Positions 1 through 9,968 of a stretch of 64,000 nt of DNA are shown here, piece by piece. Under the pieces are notes generated by a model that was not told the origin of the DNA, searched no databases, and was given only the letters and a program-made list of their open reading frames with translations. The first letter of the stretch is position 1. The number at the start of each line of letters is the position of its first letter. Source of the DNA: Bacteroidota bacterium (GTDB lineage Bacteria; Bacteroidota; Bacteroidia; Bacteroidales; JACABE01). A program made the position numbers and the translations under genes. The stretch lies in the NCBI GenBank assembly GCA_026391675.1, contig JAPLDQ010000046.1:1-64000 (forward strand). Reading direction: 5' to 3'.

Positions 1-80
1 ATTTGAGTTATGGTAAAATAATCTAAAACTTCTTTTGGTAATATAATACGGGCAAGATCAATTCCTTCATTTATTTGCAT
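1..80 (-). CDS. Partial ORF resembling the N-terminal part of an ISAon1-type transposase protein
   Basis: Reading leftward from an ATG whose complement is at 78-80, the frame stays open for 26 codons to the window edge and includes IDLARIILPKEVLDYF. That acidic/hydrophobic opening (a leucine-proline-x-x-hydrophobic-x-x-F/Y core) resembles the short first ORF of ISAon1-family insertion sequences, which encodes a transposase N-terminal region. Only the start is present, so neither the DDE domain nor an inverted repeat can be checked. It is divergent from the giant surface-protein gene, with about 90 AT-rich bases between them. The assignment rests on a short stretch and is tentative. Confidence 0.35.
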   Translation of the reverse strand, partial: MQINEGIDLARIILPKEVLDYFTITQ

Positions 81-168
81 AGCGTTTTTTTATGCAAAGT
101 AAAAAAATATTTCTTTCTCCTCAACTTTTCGTCTTGATCCAAACAAATTTGAATTTAATATAAAAATA

Positions 169-3100
169 ATGAATCTAAGCACTAACATTAAAATGCTCAG
201 TCCGGCAATGAAAAACATTACCGGCATTCTGGTATTTTTTATGTTAGCTAATAATATTACTTTAGTTGGGCAGGTTACCGGTGATTATCGCTCAAACACT
301 TCATCTACAGCTAACTGGAATTCTGCCAGCAGCTGGCAAAGGTATAATGGCACTGCATGGGTTGCAGCAACAACTCCTCCCACTTCAACCAACAGAGTTA
401 CCATACAGGTTAGTGATAATATTGTAATGAATGCTAACCCTGGTACTTGTGCAGACTTGTTTATAACTGGTAATCTTAACTGGACAACAGGTGGACGTTC
501 TTTGAATGTCAGCGGGAATCTTATAATAAGTGATGGTGTTTTAGGGGGAACTGCGGTAGGAGATTTAAATGTAACTGGAACATTTACTGTACCTGCAGGA
601 ACAGCATGCGATATTCAGAAAGATACCATCAATATTAGTGGAGCCACTAACATTTTTGGAACAATAAATTTTTCATCATCATCTACTGCTATACAAAACT
701 TTTCGGGTTTAGTTACTGTTAATTCATCTGGTAGCTGGAATAATATTAATAATTCGCAAGTAAACTTTAAAGGTGGTATCACTAATTATGGTTATTTTAT
801 GGCCGGAACCGGAGTGCATAACTTTATTTCTTATGCTCAGGCATTAACAGGCAATCTGTCAATCCCAAATGTTACTGTTACCGGGATTACATTAACTAAT
901 AATGATACATTAACTGTAAGTACGGCACTTGCAGGTACAGGGACAATTATTCAAGCTACAGATGCCATATTGAATCTTGGAGGGACCTCGGCTATTACTA
1001 CCTTGAATGCAACTGCATCGGGAAATACTGTAAATTATTATGCAGCAGGAAACCAGACAGCATGCAAACCTACTGTCTATAATAATCTAACTGTTTCAAA
1101 TTCCGGTATTAAAACATTTGCAACAACACCCACTGTGAATGATACCCTATCTATGGAAGGCAGTGCTACAATTACAGTTACGAGCGGAGTTATAACTTAC
1201 GGTGCAAATGCTACACTCAGATATAATACATCAACATCAAGGACATCCTCTGCTGAAGAATGGATTACGCCATTTGTTGCCAGTGGAGGTGTAATTATCG
1301 ATAATACTGCTACTATTACAATGGATGCAGCAAAAGTATTTAATTCTACTGCACCTCTTACTGTTAATAATGGAGCCAGATTGAGTATGTCGACTTATGC
1401 TTTAACATTAAACGGAGATTTTATCAATAATGGAGGAACAGCCTCAGGAACTTCCGGAGGGGTTATAATTACAGGGACTGCTTCTACTCAAAACATTGGA
1501 TCTTTTTCTACTACAGGGACAGTATCTATGACAAAAACTTCAGGGAAGGCAACTTTTACTGGTAATATTAGTGCAGCATCATTTAATATTAATGGAAGCG
1601 GAGGAACATTAAACTTAGGAGCTGCCAGCCATACTTTAAGTGGTGGTATTACTTTAACATCAGGGACACTGAATGCAGCAAGTTCAACAGTTACATTAGC
1701 CACAAACTGGACTAACAATGGAGGTGCATTTACATCAAGTACAAGTACATTTACTTTTAACGGAAGTGCAGCTCAAAGTATTGGAGGAACAACTGCTACT
1801 ACTTTCAATAATTTAACAATCAGTAATGCTTCCGGAGTAAATCTTTCTATTAACGTCACTGTAAATGGAATTCTAAATTTAACAAATGGTATAGTAACAC
1901 CCGGATCATATACCCTTACAATAGCTAATTCATCCGGAAGTGCTGTTAGCGGGGGAAGTACAACAAGTTTTATTAATGGTGCTTTAATTAGGTTATTAAC
2001 TTCAGGTGAAACATACAATTTCCCTGTAGGTAAGGCTACAACCTATCTTCCTTTTGGATTTACCAGTGTTACAGGCACAAATCCTTTTGTTAAAGTTGAA
2101 GCTTTCAATGGAAATGCAGGTGGTTCAGCATCCAGTCCTTTAATATCATTAAGCAATACTGAATATTGGTATGCAAGTATAGTTTCAGGAACATATAGCG
2201 GAGGGGTAGTATCGTTGACTCGTCAAACTGCCCTCAATCTTTTTGAATCTATTGGGAGAAATACTACAACTTTAAATGGAGCTTATTCTTCTTTAAATGG
2301 AAATGTTAGTGGTACATCTGTTATAAACTCTGATAATACGGCTAATTTATTGGGCTATTTTCTGTTTGCTACAAAAAAATCTCTGACATGCGGGACTATA
2401 TCACCTGTTTCTTATTGTCAGGGTTCAGCAATTAATGTACCATTTACTGCCACTGGTACTTTCGATGCCGGAAATGATTTTACTGCTCAGCTATCCGATT
2501 CAAGTGGTTCTTTTGCCAGTCCAACAGATATTGGTACACTAACTTCTCAAACCTCCGGCACTATAAATGCAACTATTCCAATTTCTCAAATTCCCGGGAC
2601 ATCTTATCGTATAAGAGTAATTTCCAGCAGTCCTTCTATGATTTCAAATAATAACGGAACCAATATAACAATTAAAAAATCGGGTATTGTAAATTCAGTA
2701 ATGCCATTTAGCCGTTGCGGTCCCGGAAGTGTAACTTTAAATGCATCAGCCTCTTTAGGTACAATTAACTGGTATAATTCATATACAGGAGGAAGTTTAC
2801 TCGGAAGCGGGAATAATTATACAACACCAAATATCTCATATAATACTACTTATTATGTTGAAGCAACATATAATGGATGTCCTTCATCAACAAGAACAGC
2901 AGTTACTGCATATGTTGTTCCATTAACCTCAGTTACAGCCAGTGGAGGAGGAACATATTGCCCTGGAGATACGATTACATTAACAAGTTCAGGATCAAAT
3001 ATTGCCAATCAATTCTGGACAGGTCCAAATGGCTTTTATTCTCCATACCCAAATATAGTTTTTAATAATGCTACTTCAGCAATAAATGGTACATACACTA

Positions 3101-6100
3101 TTACCGGTAGCGCTTTAAGTGGTATTAATCTGGTAACTAATGGTGATTTTGAATCTGGCAATACAGGTTTTACTACAAGTTATGTATTGGCTCAACATGT
3201 TTATAATGGACTTTGGCCTGAAGGTACTTATGATGTCATGGAAAATCCACATGATGAACATCCGAATTTTGCAAGATGCGGTGACAATACATCTGGAAAT
3301 GGGAAGCAAATGGTTGTAAACGGGTCAACTATTGCAGGAGTAACAGTTTGGTCTCAAACAGTAAATGTAATGCCTGGCAATCATTATCAATTTTCATATT
3401 GGTTACAAAGTGTATTTAATCAACATCCTGCAGCATTACAGGTTTATATCAATAGTGTTGCTATCGGCCCAATTAATACTGCCTTAATCGATACCTGTGC
3501 ATGGAAGCAGTATTACTGGAACTGGAATTCAGATACTAACACAAAGGCTGTAATGTCAATTATTGACCAAAATACTATCGCTCAAGGAAATGACTTTTCT
3601 ATAGATGATATTACTTTTCAACAGGTTTGTGATGCTACCAGTACTGCAACAATATTAGTAAATGATGTTACTGCCGGAGCTATTGCTTCAGCACAAACTA
3701 TTTGCAGTGGTTCAACACCAGCAACGCTGACATCTGTTACACCAGGAACAGGTACAGGTACAATCTCCTATGAATGGCAAACAAATGCCAGTGGCAGTTT
3801 TGTTAAAATTAATGGGGCAACAGCTGCTACATATAATCCACCGGCATTAACATCAACTACTTCTTACAGAAGAAGGACAGTAGCTTTAAACGGAGGAACT
3901 ACATGTTATTCTACTTTTGCTACTGCTATTACTATTACGGTAACCCCATTGCCTAATGCAACAATATCCTATGCAACTGCACCTTTCTTTACATCAACCG
4001 CTACACCACAAAGTGTAACGTTAACAGGCACTACAGGGGGTACATATTCTGCTGCTCCAACAGGTCTTACATTAAATGCTTCTTCAGGTGCAATAACACC
4101 ATCAACAAGTACACCGGGAAATTATACAGTCACCTACACAATTGCAGCTTTCGGTGGATGTGGAGTCTTCACTACGAACACAAATGTATCAGTTTTTAAT
4201 GATAGGATAAACGTTTCCGGTTCAAATGCTGCTGATGGCTATTATAGCTCATTAACCAATACTTCAGGTGCTTTTGCAGCAATTAATGCATCATCACAAA
4301 CAGGTAAGAATATTATAATTACAATATTAGGAAGTTCCACTGCTGAAACAGGTTTGAACAGTTTAAATGCAGGGACATGGACATCGCTTAACCTTTATCC
4401 GGTATTTTCCGGATTAACAATAAGTGGCAGTTATGCAGGTCCTTTAATTAATCTTAATGGTGCTGATAAGGTTAATATTGACGGAAGAGTTAATAAATCA
4501 GGTGCAACAGACCTTATTATAACGAATACGAGTACTTCCAATACATCAAATACATCGACAATCAGGTTTACAGGTTCAGCAGAAAAAAACACAATTAACT
4601 ATTGTACTATTAAAGGGGCTGAAACTAATACCTCCAGTGGAATAATATTTTTCTCCACATCTGCATCAGGAAATGGAAATGACAGTAATATAATTAATAA
4701 TAATAACATCACCGGAGATGCAGCTGGCAGACCAGTAAATGCAATCTATTCACTGGGTGCAAGTGGCTATGAAAATAATGGAATTACTATAAGCAACAAT
4801 AATATCTTCAACGTTTTCAATTATGGAATTGCGTCAAACGGTATAAATTTATCAAGTTTTTCCTCTTTATGGACTATTTTATCCAACAGTTTTTATGAAA
4901 CAACAAATTATATTCCTACAGCCAGTGTTGCTTATAATTCGATACTAATAAATAATACCTCAGGAGTTGGATTTAATATTTCAGATAATTTTATTGGAGG
5001 AAGTGCAGATTCATGTGGAGGAAATGACTGGACAAAAACCAATGCTTTTGATAATACATATAATGCAATAAATTTGAGTGTTGGAACTTCTACAGTAAGT
5101 AATATACAAAATAATAAGATTAACAATTTTGCATGGAGCAATTCATCTGCAGCAGCATGGACCGGAATTAATATTTCAAATGGAAATGTAAATATTGGTA
5201 CAACTAATGCTAATTCTATTGGTTCAGCATTATCTCCCATAACACTAACAGCTGGTGCAACTGCAGCTAATTTTTACGGCATCTATATTTCAAGCACAGG
5301 AACTATTGATTGTCAAAACAATGTTATTAGCTCAATAAATACAACAAATGCTAATACAGCAAATGCAACAAATATTTATGGTATTATAAAGACTGCAGTA
5401 GCAGGAAGTACAACAATCAGTAATAATATTATCGGTAGCACATCTGTTGCTAATAGTATTCAGGCAAGTTCGCAGAGTACAGCTAATGCTCAATCTGTTT
5501 ATGGTATAAATTCTTCAGGTACAGGAACCATAATTATTAACAATAATACAATTGCAAATCTTAATAATAGCACAACAAATGCCAACATCGCAACAACTGG
5601 TTGTATCAATGGGATTACAGCAACAGCAGCAACTATATCTAATAATACAGTAAGTGATTTAACTATAGCTAATGCAAATGCTTCCGCTACCAATACAGCT
5701 TCTATATGCGGTATAGTTTTAAATGGCACCGGAATAAATACAGTAAGCGGAAATACCATTTATGATCTGTCAAATACTTATGCAAGTTTTGCAGGTAATG
5801 TAATTGCATTGTATTTTTCAGGAGGCACCACAATGAATGCTGTTTCAGCTAACCTGATACATAGTTTATCTGTAACAGGAGCTTCTTCAACAACAGCATC
5901 AATATATGGTATTAAAATAGCTACCGGAGTAACTACTTATGCCAATAATATTATAAGTTTAGGAGGAAATACCAAAACTACACTTTATGGATTATATGAT
6001 GCAGGTGCTGCTTCACAAAGCTGCTATTTGTATCACAACACTATATATCTGAGTGGAACATTAGCCTCAGGAAGTACAAATAAATCATACGCTTTATATA

Positions 6101-8520
6101 GTGCTGCAGCTTCAAATATAAGAAATTACAGGAATAATATTTTTTCAAATGCACGTTCAACTGTCAGTGGAACAAGTCAGCATTATGCAATTTCATTAAC
6201 TTCAAATTCATCATTAACTTGTAATTACAATGATTATTATGTAAGCGGAACTGCAGGGGTTTTAGGAATTTTATCAACTGACAGATCCACGCTGGCAGCC
6301 TGGCAAACTGCTACTAATCAAGATGTTAACAGTGTTAATACGAATCCATTATTTAGCAATGCAGGTTCAATTATTGCTATTGATTATAAAATTGCGGCAA
6401 ATCTAGTTGGTGTAAGCGGAACAGGAATTACAACTGATTATGGTGGAATAACCAGAATTAATCCAAATATGGGTGCATGGGAGAAATTAATAAATAAATG
6501 GAAAGGTACTGTAAGCAATAATTGGAACACATCAATAAACTGGACTGAAAATTCAGTGCCTGCTGTTGATGCTGATATAATTTTTGATAATGCACCTTTA
6601 AATCATTGTCAGTTAGATCAGGATCGTTCTGTAACTAATATTACCAATACACAATCAACTTATCGTATGGTTTGTAATGGAAAAAAACTTACAATAAAAG
6701 GAAGTCTTTATTTTACAAATGGTGCTCAAATTGATGCATCTACAACTTCTTCTACCATTGAATTTTCAGGAGCATCAGCTCAGTCTGTTCCTTCCGGAAG
6801 TTTTTATAATAATGAAGTATATAATTTAAATATCAACAATGCAAATAATATAGTGCTGAATGGAAGCTTACGTTTATTAAATACCATTGCAGCAAATTCA
6901 GGGCGATTAGATGCATATACCAATTCTCCTACTGTAATTTATGCTGGGATTTCCTCTCAAACTCTTGATAGCAACAGATACCTTAATGAAAGAATTTATA
7001 ATTTAACCATTGATAATGGTAGTGGTGTATTACTTAATGCTAATTTTACAATTAATAACACACTTCTTATTAATGCTCAAAAACTATTTACAATTCCTTC
7101 AACCAGACAATTAACCGTATCAGGCACTATCACTAATAATTCAGATACTACAGGTTTTATTTTACAATCTGATTTTAACGGAACGGCTTCACTTATTCAT
7201 AATACCAACAATGTAAAAGCTACAGTTCAACGATATATTAATGGCAATGCAGAAGCCTGGCATTTTTTATCATCACCGGTTAGCAATCAGGCTATAACAG
7301 GTAATTGGTTACCATCAGGCACTTATGGAAATGGGACAGGTTATGATCTTTATGCATGGAACGAACCAACCAGTTGCTGGATATATAAATTGAATACCAC
7401 TTCTGCAATAAACTGGAATACAATACATCCGGGAAATAACTTCGAAGTTGGACGTGGTTATTTATATGCTTTTCAGGCCAATAATCCAACCAAAGAATTT
7501 AAAGGAAATCTTAATAATGGCAGTGTGACTTATGCAATGACTGCAACAAGCAGCGATGTGACAAAAAAAGGATTTAATTTTATAGGAAATCCTTATCCAT
7601 CTTCTATTGACTGGCAATCAACTTCCGGCTGGACCCGCTCAGATTTATTAAACAGTGGAAGCGGTTATGATATGTGGATATACAATAAAACTGCAAATAA
7701 TTATGGTGTATGCAACTCCGCTTCAGGAAGTGGAACCAATGGTGTAAGCAGGTATATTGCACCCATGCAGGGTTTCTTCGTAAAAGCTGCTAATGCCGGA
7801 AATTTAATTATGGATAATGCTGCCAGGGTTCATAATGGTGCAGGTGTATGGCTTAAAAATACAGAAAAAGAACCAACAATTATAAGTATTGTTGTACAAT
7901 CTGCAATAGACAATAGTTCAGATGAATCACGCATACAATTTGGATATGCATCAAATAAAGAAGGAGCAGCAAAATTATTCAGCCCGATAGTTACGGCTCC
8001 GAGTCTTTTTATTCCTTATGGAAACGAATTATATTCAATAAAATATTTAACTGATACCATTGAAAATCCTGCAATACCCATAATGTTTAAATCAGGACAG
8101 GAGGGAAATTATACCATCACTTGCAACTTTGATGTAACTAAATTTGAAACTTTTTTTCTCGAAGATCGTAGAATGCATTATATTCAAAATATGAAAGCAA
8201 GAAATACATATAATTTTCAATCTTCACCTGATGATGATGCATCACGTTTCATATTACATTTTGGTCCCGATGATAATGCCTATTATGATAATGAACTTCC
8301 TGCAAGAGTATTTTCTGATGGCAATCAACTGGTAATAGACTTAAGTTTAATTAACGGCGAAACGGAAGCTTTTATTTATGATGCAACAGGACGTCTTTTA
8401 TATCAAAAAACATTAAATGGAGCAACGGAACATAAAATAACATTAGATAAAAACTTAAAAATGCTTTTAGTAAAATTAATTAACAAACAAGGTAAAGTTT
8501 GCAAAAAAATAATTTACTAA
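169..8520 (+). CDS. Giant T9SS-secreted surface protein with Ig-like and beta-helix repeats
   Basis: A 2783-residue protein with an N-terminal signal sequence. The hydrophobic core is at residues 18-34; translation may really begin at Met9 or Met14, since the listed ATG adds an unusually long N-region. The mature part is very rich in Asn, Thr, Ser and Gly. In order I see G8-like/strand-repeat modules (about 40-650), an Ig-like region starting with SPVSYCQGS (about 740-920), a carbohydrate-binding-like segment opening NLVTNGDFESG (about 987-1150), a further Ig-like unit (about 1180-1265), a long parallel beta-helix region with N-N-N ladders (about 1350-2100), a repeat of the N-terminal type of module (GTVSNNWNTSINWTENS, near 2110), and a type A T9SS sorting domain (last ~70 residues, ending KKIIY). 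This predicts export by Sec then T9SS and anchoring at the cell surface. An adhesin or matrix role is inferred; no catalytic motif was recognised. It lies just upstream of the pilus-like locus, with no shared operon evident. Confidence 0.85.
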   Translation: MNLSTNIKMLSPAMKNITGILVFFMLANNITLVGQVTGDYRSNTSSTANWNSASSWQRYNGTAWVAATTPPTSTNRVTIQVSDNIVMNANPGTCADLFITGNLNWTTGGRSLNVSGNLIISDGVLGGTAVGDLNVTGTFTVPAGTACDIQKDTINISGATNIFGTINFSSSSTAIQNFSGLVTVNSSGSWNNINNSQVNFKGGITNYGYFMAGTGVHNFISYAQALTGNLSIPNVTVTGITLTNNDTLTVSTALAGTGTIIQATDAILNLGGTSAITTLNATASGNTVNYYAAGNQTACKPTVYNNLTVSNSGIKTFATTPTVNDTLSMEGSATITVTSGVITYGANATLRYNTSTSRTSSAEEWITPFVASGGVIIDNTATITMDAAKVFNSTAPLTVNNGARLSMSTYALTLNGDFINNGGTASGTSGGVIITGTASTQNIGSFSTTGTVSMTKTSGKATFTGNISAASFNINGSGGTLNLGAASHTLSGGITLTSGTLNAASSTVTLATNWTNNGGAFTSSTSTFTFNGSAAQSIGGTTATTFNNLTISNASGVNLSINVTVNGILNLTNGIVTPGSYTLTIANSSGSAVSGGSTTSFINGALIRLLTSGETYNFPVGKATTYLPFGFTSVTGTNPFVKVEAFNGNAGGSASSPLISLSNTEYWYASIVSGTYSGGVVSLTRQTALNLFESIGRNTTTLNGAYSSLNGNVSGTSVINSDNTANLLGYFLFATKKSLTCGTISPVSYCQGSAINVPFTATGTFDAGNDFTAQLSDSSGSFASPTDIGTLTSQTSGTINATIPISQIPGTSYRIRVISSSPSMISNNNGTNITIKKSGIVNSVMPFSRCGPGSVTLNASASLGTINWYNSYTGGSLLGSGNNYTTPNISYNTTYYVEATYNGCPSSTRTAVTAYVVPLTSVTASGGGTYCPGDTITLTSSGSNIANQFWTGPNGFYSPYPNIVFNNATSAINGTYTITGSALSGINLVTNGDFESGNTGFTTSYVLAQHVYNGLWPEGTYDVMENPHDEHPNFARCGDNTSGNGKQMVVNGSTIAGVTVWSQTVNVMPGNHYQFSYWLQSVFNQHPAALQVYINSVAIGPINTALIDTCAWKQYYWNWNSDTNTKAVMSIIDQNTIAQGNDFSIDDITFQQVCDATSTATILVNDVTAGAIASAQTICSGSTPATLTSVTPGTGTGTISYEWQTNASGSFVKINGATAATYNPPALTSTTSYRRRTVALNGGTTCYSTFATAITITVTPLPNATISYATAPFFTSTATPQSVTLTGTTGGTYSAAPTGLTLNASSGAITPSTSTPGNYTVTYTIAAFGGCGVFTTNTNVSVFNDRINVSGSNAADGYYSSLTNTSGAFAAINASSQTGKNIIITILGSSTAETGLNSLNAGTWTSLNLYPVFSGLTISGSYAGPLINLNGADKVNIDGRVNKSGATDLIITNTSTSNTSNTSTIRFTGSAEKNTINYCTIKGAETNTSSGIIFFSTSASGNGNDSNIINNNNITGDAAGRPVNAIYSLGASGYENNGITISNNNIFNVFNYGIASNGINLSSFSSLWTILSNSFYETTNYIPTASVAYNSILINNTSGVGFNISDNFIGGSADSCGGNDWTKTNAFDNTYNAINLSVGTSTVSNIQNNKINNFAWSNSSAAAWTGINISNGNVNIGTTNANSIGSALSPITLTAGATAANFYGIYISSTGTIDCQNNVISSINTTNANTANATNIYGIIKTAVAGSTTISNNIIGSTSVANSIQASSQSTANAQSVYGINSSGTGTIIINNNTIANLNNSTTNANIATTGCINGITATAATISNNTVSDLTIANANASATNTASICGIVLNGTGINTVSGNTIYDLSNTYASFAGNVIALYFSGGTTMNAVSANLIHSLSVTGASSTTASIYGIKIATGVTTYANNIISLGGNTKTTLYGLYDAGAASQSCYLYHNTIYLSGTLASGSTNKSYALYSAAASNIRNYRNNIFSNARSTVSGTSQHYAISLTSNSSLTCNYNDYYVSGTAGVLGILSTDRSTLAAWQTATNQDVNSVNTNPLFSNAGSIIAIDYKIAANLVGVSGTGITTDYGGITRINPNMGAWEKLINKWKGTVSNNWNTSINWTENSVPAVDADIIFDNAPLNHCQLDQDRSVTNITNTQSTYRMVCNGKKLTIKGSLYFTNGAQIDASTTSSTIEFSGASAQSVPSGSFYNNEVYNLNINNANNIVLNGSLRLLNTIAANSGRLDAYTNSPTVIYAGISSQTLDSNRYLNERIYNLTIDNGSGVLLNANFTINNTLLINAQKLFTIPSTRQLTVSGTITNNSDTTGFILQSDFNGTASLIHNTNNVKATVQRYINGNAEAWHFLSSPVSNQAITGNWLPSGTYGNGTGYDLYAWNEPTSCWIYKLNTTSAINWNTIHPGNNFEVGRGYLYAFQANNPTKEFKGNLNNGSVTYAMTATSSDVTKKGFNFIGNPYPSSIDWQSTSGWTRSDLLNSGSGYDMWIYNKTANNYGVCNSASGSGTNGVSRYIAPMQGFFVKAANAGNLIMDNAARVHNGAGVWLKNTEKEPTIISIVVQSAIDNSSDESRIQFGYASNKEGAAKLFSPIVTAPSLFIPYGNELYSIKYLTDTIENPAIPIMFKSGQEGNYTITCNFDVTKFETFFLEDRRMHYIQNMKARNTYNFQSSPDDDASRFILHFGPDDNAYYDNELPARVFSDGNQLVIDLSLINGETEAFIYDATGRLLYQKTLNGATEHKITLDKNLKMLLVKLINKQGKVCKKIIY

Positions 8521-8810
8521 AATTTAATAAATTAACAGATTAAATAATATTATAATTAACGGAATACTAAATAATTAAATTAATTTATGTAAAACGGAAA
8601 CACAACATACTTTAGGGATATAACATAGTATCCTGCTTTGGTTCTTCATATCAGATATTTGGAAACATTGAATTAAAATATGTAACAAATTAAATTAATT
8701 AAATAATATAAAAAAATTACGGGTTTGTTTAAAAATAAAAAAATCAAAACAGATCTTAATAATAAAACAATAAATAAATTAAAATTAATAATCAATTAAA
8801 ACTTAAAACA
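8521..8810 (+). other. AT-rich intergenic leader before the first DUF4402 gene
   Basis: About 290 bases of very AT-rich sequence between the giant protein and the first DUF4402 gene. I see no ORF, no strong hairpin and no clear TAnnTTTG box. A TTTG at 8724-8727 has no -7 partner at the expected distance. The promoter for the first DUF4402 gene must lie here or further upstream, so a long untranslated leader is possible. Confidence 0.4.
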
Positions 8811-9326
8811 ATGAAAAAATTAATCGTATTATTCGCAGCTATCGTAATGATAGCATGTTTTTCTAACAGTGTTAATGCTCAGAATGTAATTACAGCAACA
8901 CAAACTGATGCTTATATTGTAACTCCACTTTCTGTTACATTAAACCATACATTAGATTTTGGTAAATTAGCTATTATGGGTGCATCTGGAGTTTGTGTTA
9001 TCACTCCAGTAGCAACACCTACACGTACTTCTACTAATGGTGTAAACCTTGTAACTTCTCCTTGGCAAAATGCATACTATACTGTACATGGAGAAGCTAC
9101 TTTTACTTATGATATTACGTTACCAGCTCAACCTGGTATAACAGTAAACGGTCCTTCAAGTAGTACTATGATAGTAGATAATTTTGTTAGTACACCAGCC
9201 ACAACAGGTACTATAGGTGGTGCAGGTAGTGAAGATGTTTATGTTGGTGCCACTCTTCATGTAAGTTCAGGTCAAACACCTGGTGCTTATCTAGGTTCTT
9301 TCAACTTTATTGTTAATTATAACTAA
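8811..9326 (+). CDS. DUF4402 secreted protein, putative major pilus subunit
   Basis: A 171-residue protein with a clear signal peptide (MKKLIVLFAAIVMIACFSNSVNA, cut near NAQ). The mature sequence matches the DUF4402 pattern: an N-terminal stretch of alternating polar and hydrophobic residues (VITATQTDAYIVTPLSV), then LDFGKL, and a C-terminal strand with G-x-Y-x-G-x-F (GAYLGSFNFIVNYN). This C-terminal pattern recalls chaperone-usher and spore-coat-U subunits, where the last strand contacts the chaperone and the N-terminal extension completes the next subunit. It has its own strong terminator downstream and is the most regular copy of the three, so I infer the major subunit. Fibre assembly is an inference from its neighbours (chaperone and usher-like genes); DUF4402 itself has no established biochemical role known to me. 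Confidence 0.8.
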   Translation: MKKLIVLFAAIVMIACFSNSVNAQNVITATQTDAYIVTPLSVTLNHTLDFGKLAIMGASGVCVITPVATPTRTSTNGVNLVTSPWQNAYYTVHGEATFTYDITLPAQPGITVNGPSSSTMIVDNFVSTPATTGTIGGAGSEDVYVGATLHVSSGQTPGAYLGSFNFIVNYN

Positions 9327-9347
9327 AATTTTAATACAATCATTGTT

Positions 9348-9392
9348 AAGAAGAGAAAGATTTTAACATCTTTCTCTTCTTTTAGTTTTTTT
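9348..9392 (+). terminator. Intrinsic terminator after the first DUF4402 gene
   Basis: A perfect 13-bp stem (AAGAAGAGAAAGA at 9348-9360 with its complement at 9369-9381), an 8-base loop and a T-rich tract (TTAGTTTTTTT). It would end transcription of the first DUF4402 gene and separate its expression level from that of the downstream genes. Confidence 0.8.
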
Positions 9393-9398
9393 ATTTAT

Positions 9399-9406
9399 TA
9401 TATTTG
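9399..9406 (+). promoter_or_regulatory. Bacteroidota-type -7 box for the second DUF4402 gene
   Basis: TATATTTG fits the TAnnTTTG element and lies 26 bases before the ATG of the next gene, immediately after the terminator. The expected -33 position falls in the terminator's T-tract, where there is TTTT/TTTA rather than TTTG, so the match is only half complete. Confidence 0.4.
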
Positions 9407-9431
9407 CATAAAAATAAAAAAACTATTGGCA

Positions 9432-9935
9432 ATGAGATTAATAAAAATCCTGATGCTAATTTACTTTTTAATTGAAAATTTTGCAATTTATGGGCAAACT
9501 ACAATTACGGCAACAGCAAATGCAGAAATTGTACCACTGTCTATTACAACAGAAGTAAGTCAATTAAATTTTGGTAAATTTACCCCAATTGGTGGTGGTG
9601 GAAATATTATTATAACTCCTCAGGGGAGTCGTGTATCAAATGGTACAATAATTTTAAAAGAAAGTGCTGTAAGCCCTGCAATATTTGATATTTCTGACTC
9701 ACAAAACACTAACTTTAGTGTAATATTTCCTAAAAATACAGTATATATCTATCATCAAAATGGAATTAATGCAATGTCTTTAACTTCATGGACAGTTGAT
9801 TTACCAACTTTAGGATCTTCATCAGAGAAAAAAAATATTGTAAAAATAGGTTGTACATTAAATATTGGATCCATAGAAACCAATCCCATTGGGATGTATT
9901 CCGGCACTTATTCATTAACTTTCTTTTATAATTAA
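9432..9935 (+). CDS. DUF4402 secreted protein, putative minor pilus subunit
   Basis: A 167-residue protein from the ATG at 9432; an in-frame TTG six bases upstream is less likely because MRLIKILMLIYFLIENFAIYGQ makes a complete signal peptide. The mature N-terminus TTITATANAEIVPLSI has the alternating pattern of DUF4402 proteins, followed by LNFGKF and a central P-A-I-F-D-I motif. It ends with GMYSGTYSLTFFYN, the same G-x-Y-x-G closing strand as the first copy. It is followed after 33 bases by the chaperone gene, so the two are probably co-transcribed from the promoter just upstream. I infer that it is a minor or adaptor subunit of the same fibre. Confidence 0.75.
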   Translation: MRLIKILMLIYFLIENFAIYGQTTITATANAEIVPLSITTEVSQLNFGKFTPIGGGGNIIITPQGSRVSNGTIILKESAVSPAIFDISDSQNTNFSVIFPKNTVYIYHQNGINAMSLTSWTVDLPTLGSSSEKKNIVKIGCTLNIGSIETNPIGMYSGTYSLTFFYN

Positions 9936-9968
9936 CAATTTAATTTAAATTTATTAAAAAAACATTTT

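Noticed and set aside
1488-5759. Several long open frames on the - strand inside the giant surface protein gene (for example 1488-1718, 4932-5240, 5499-5759)
   Set aside because: They mirror the Thr/Asn/Ala-rich repeats of the + strand gene, have Val/Pro/Leu-rich unnatural composition and no start context; shadows.
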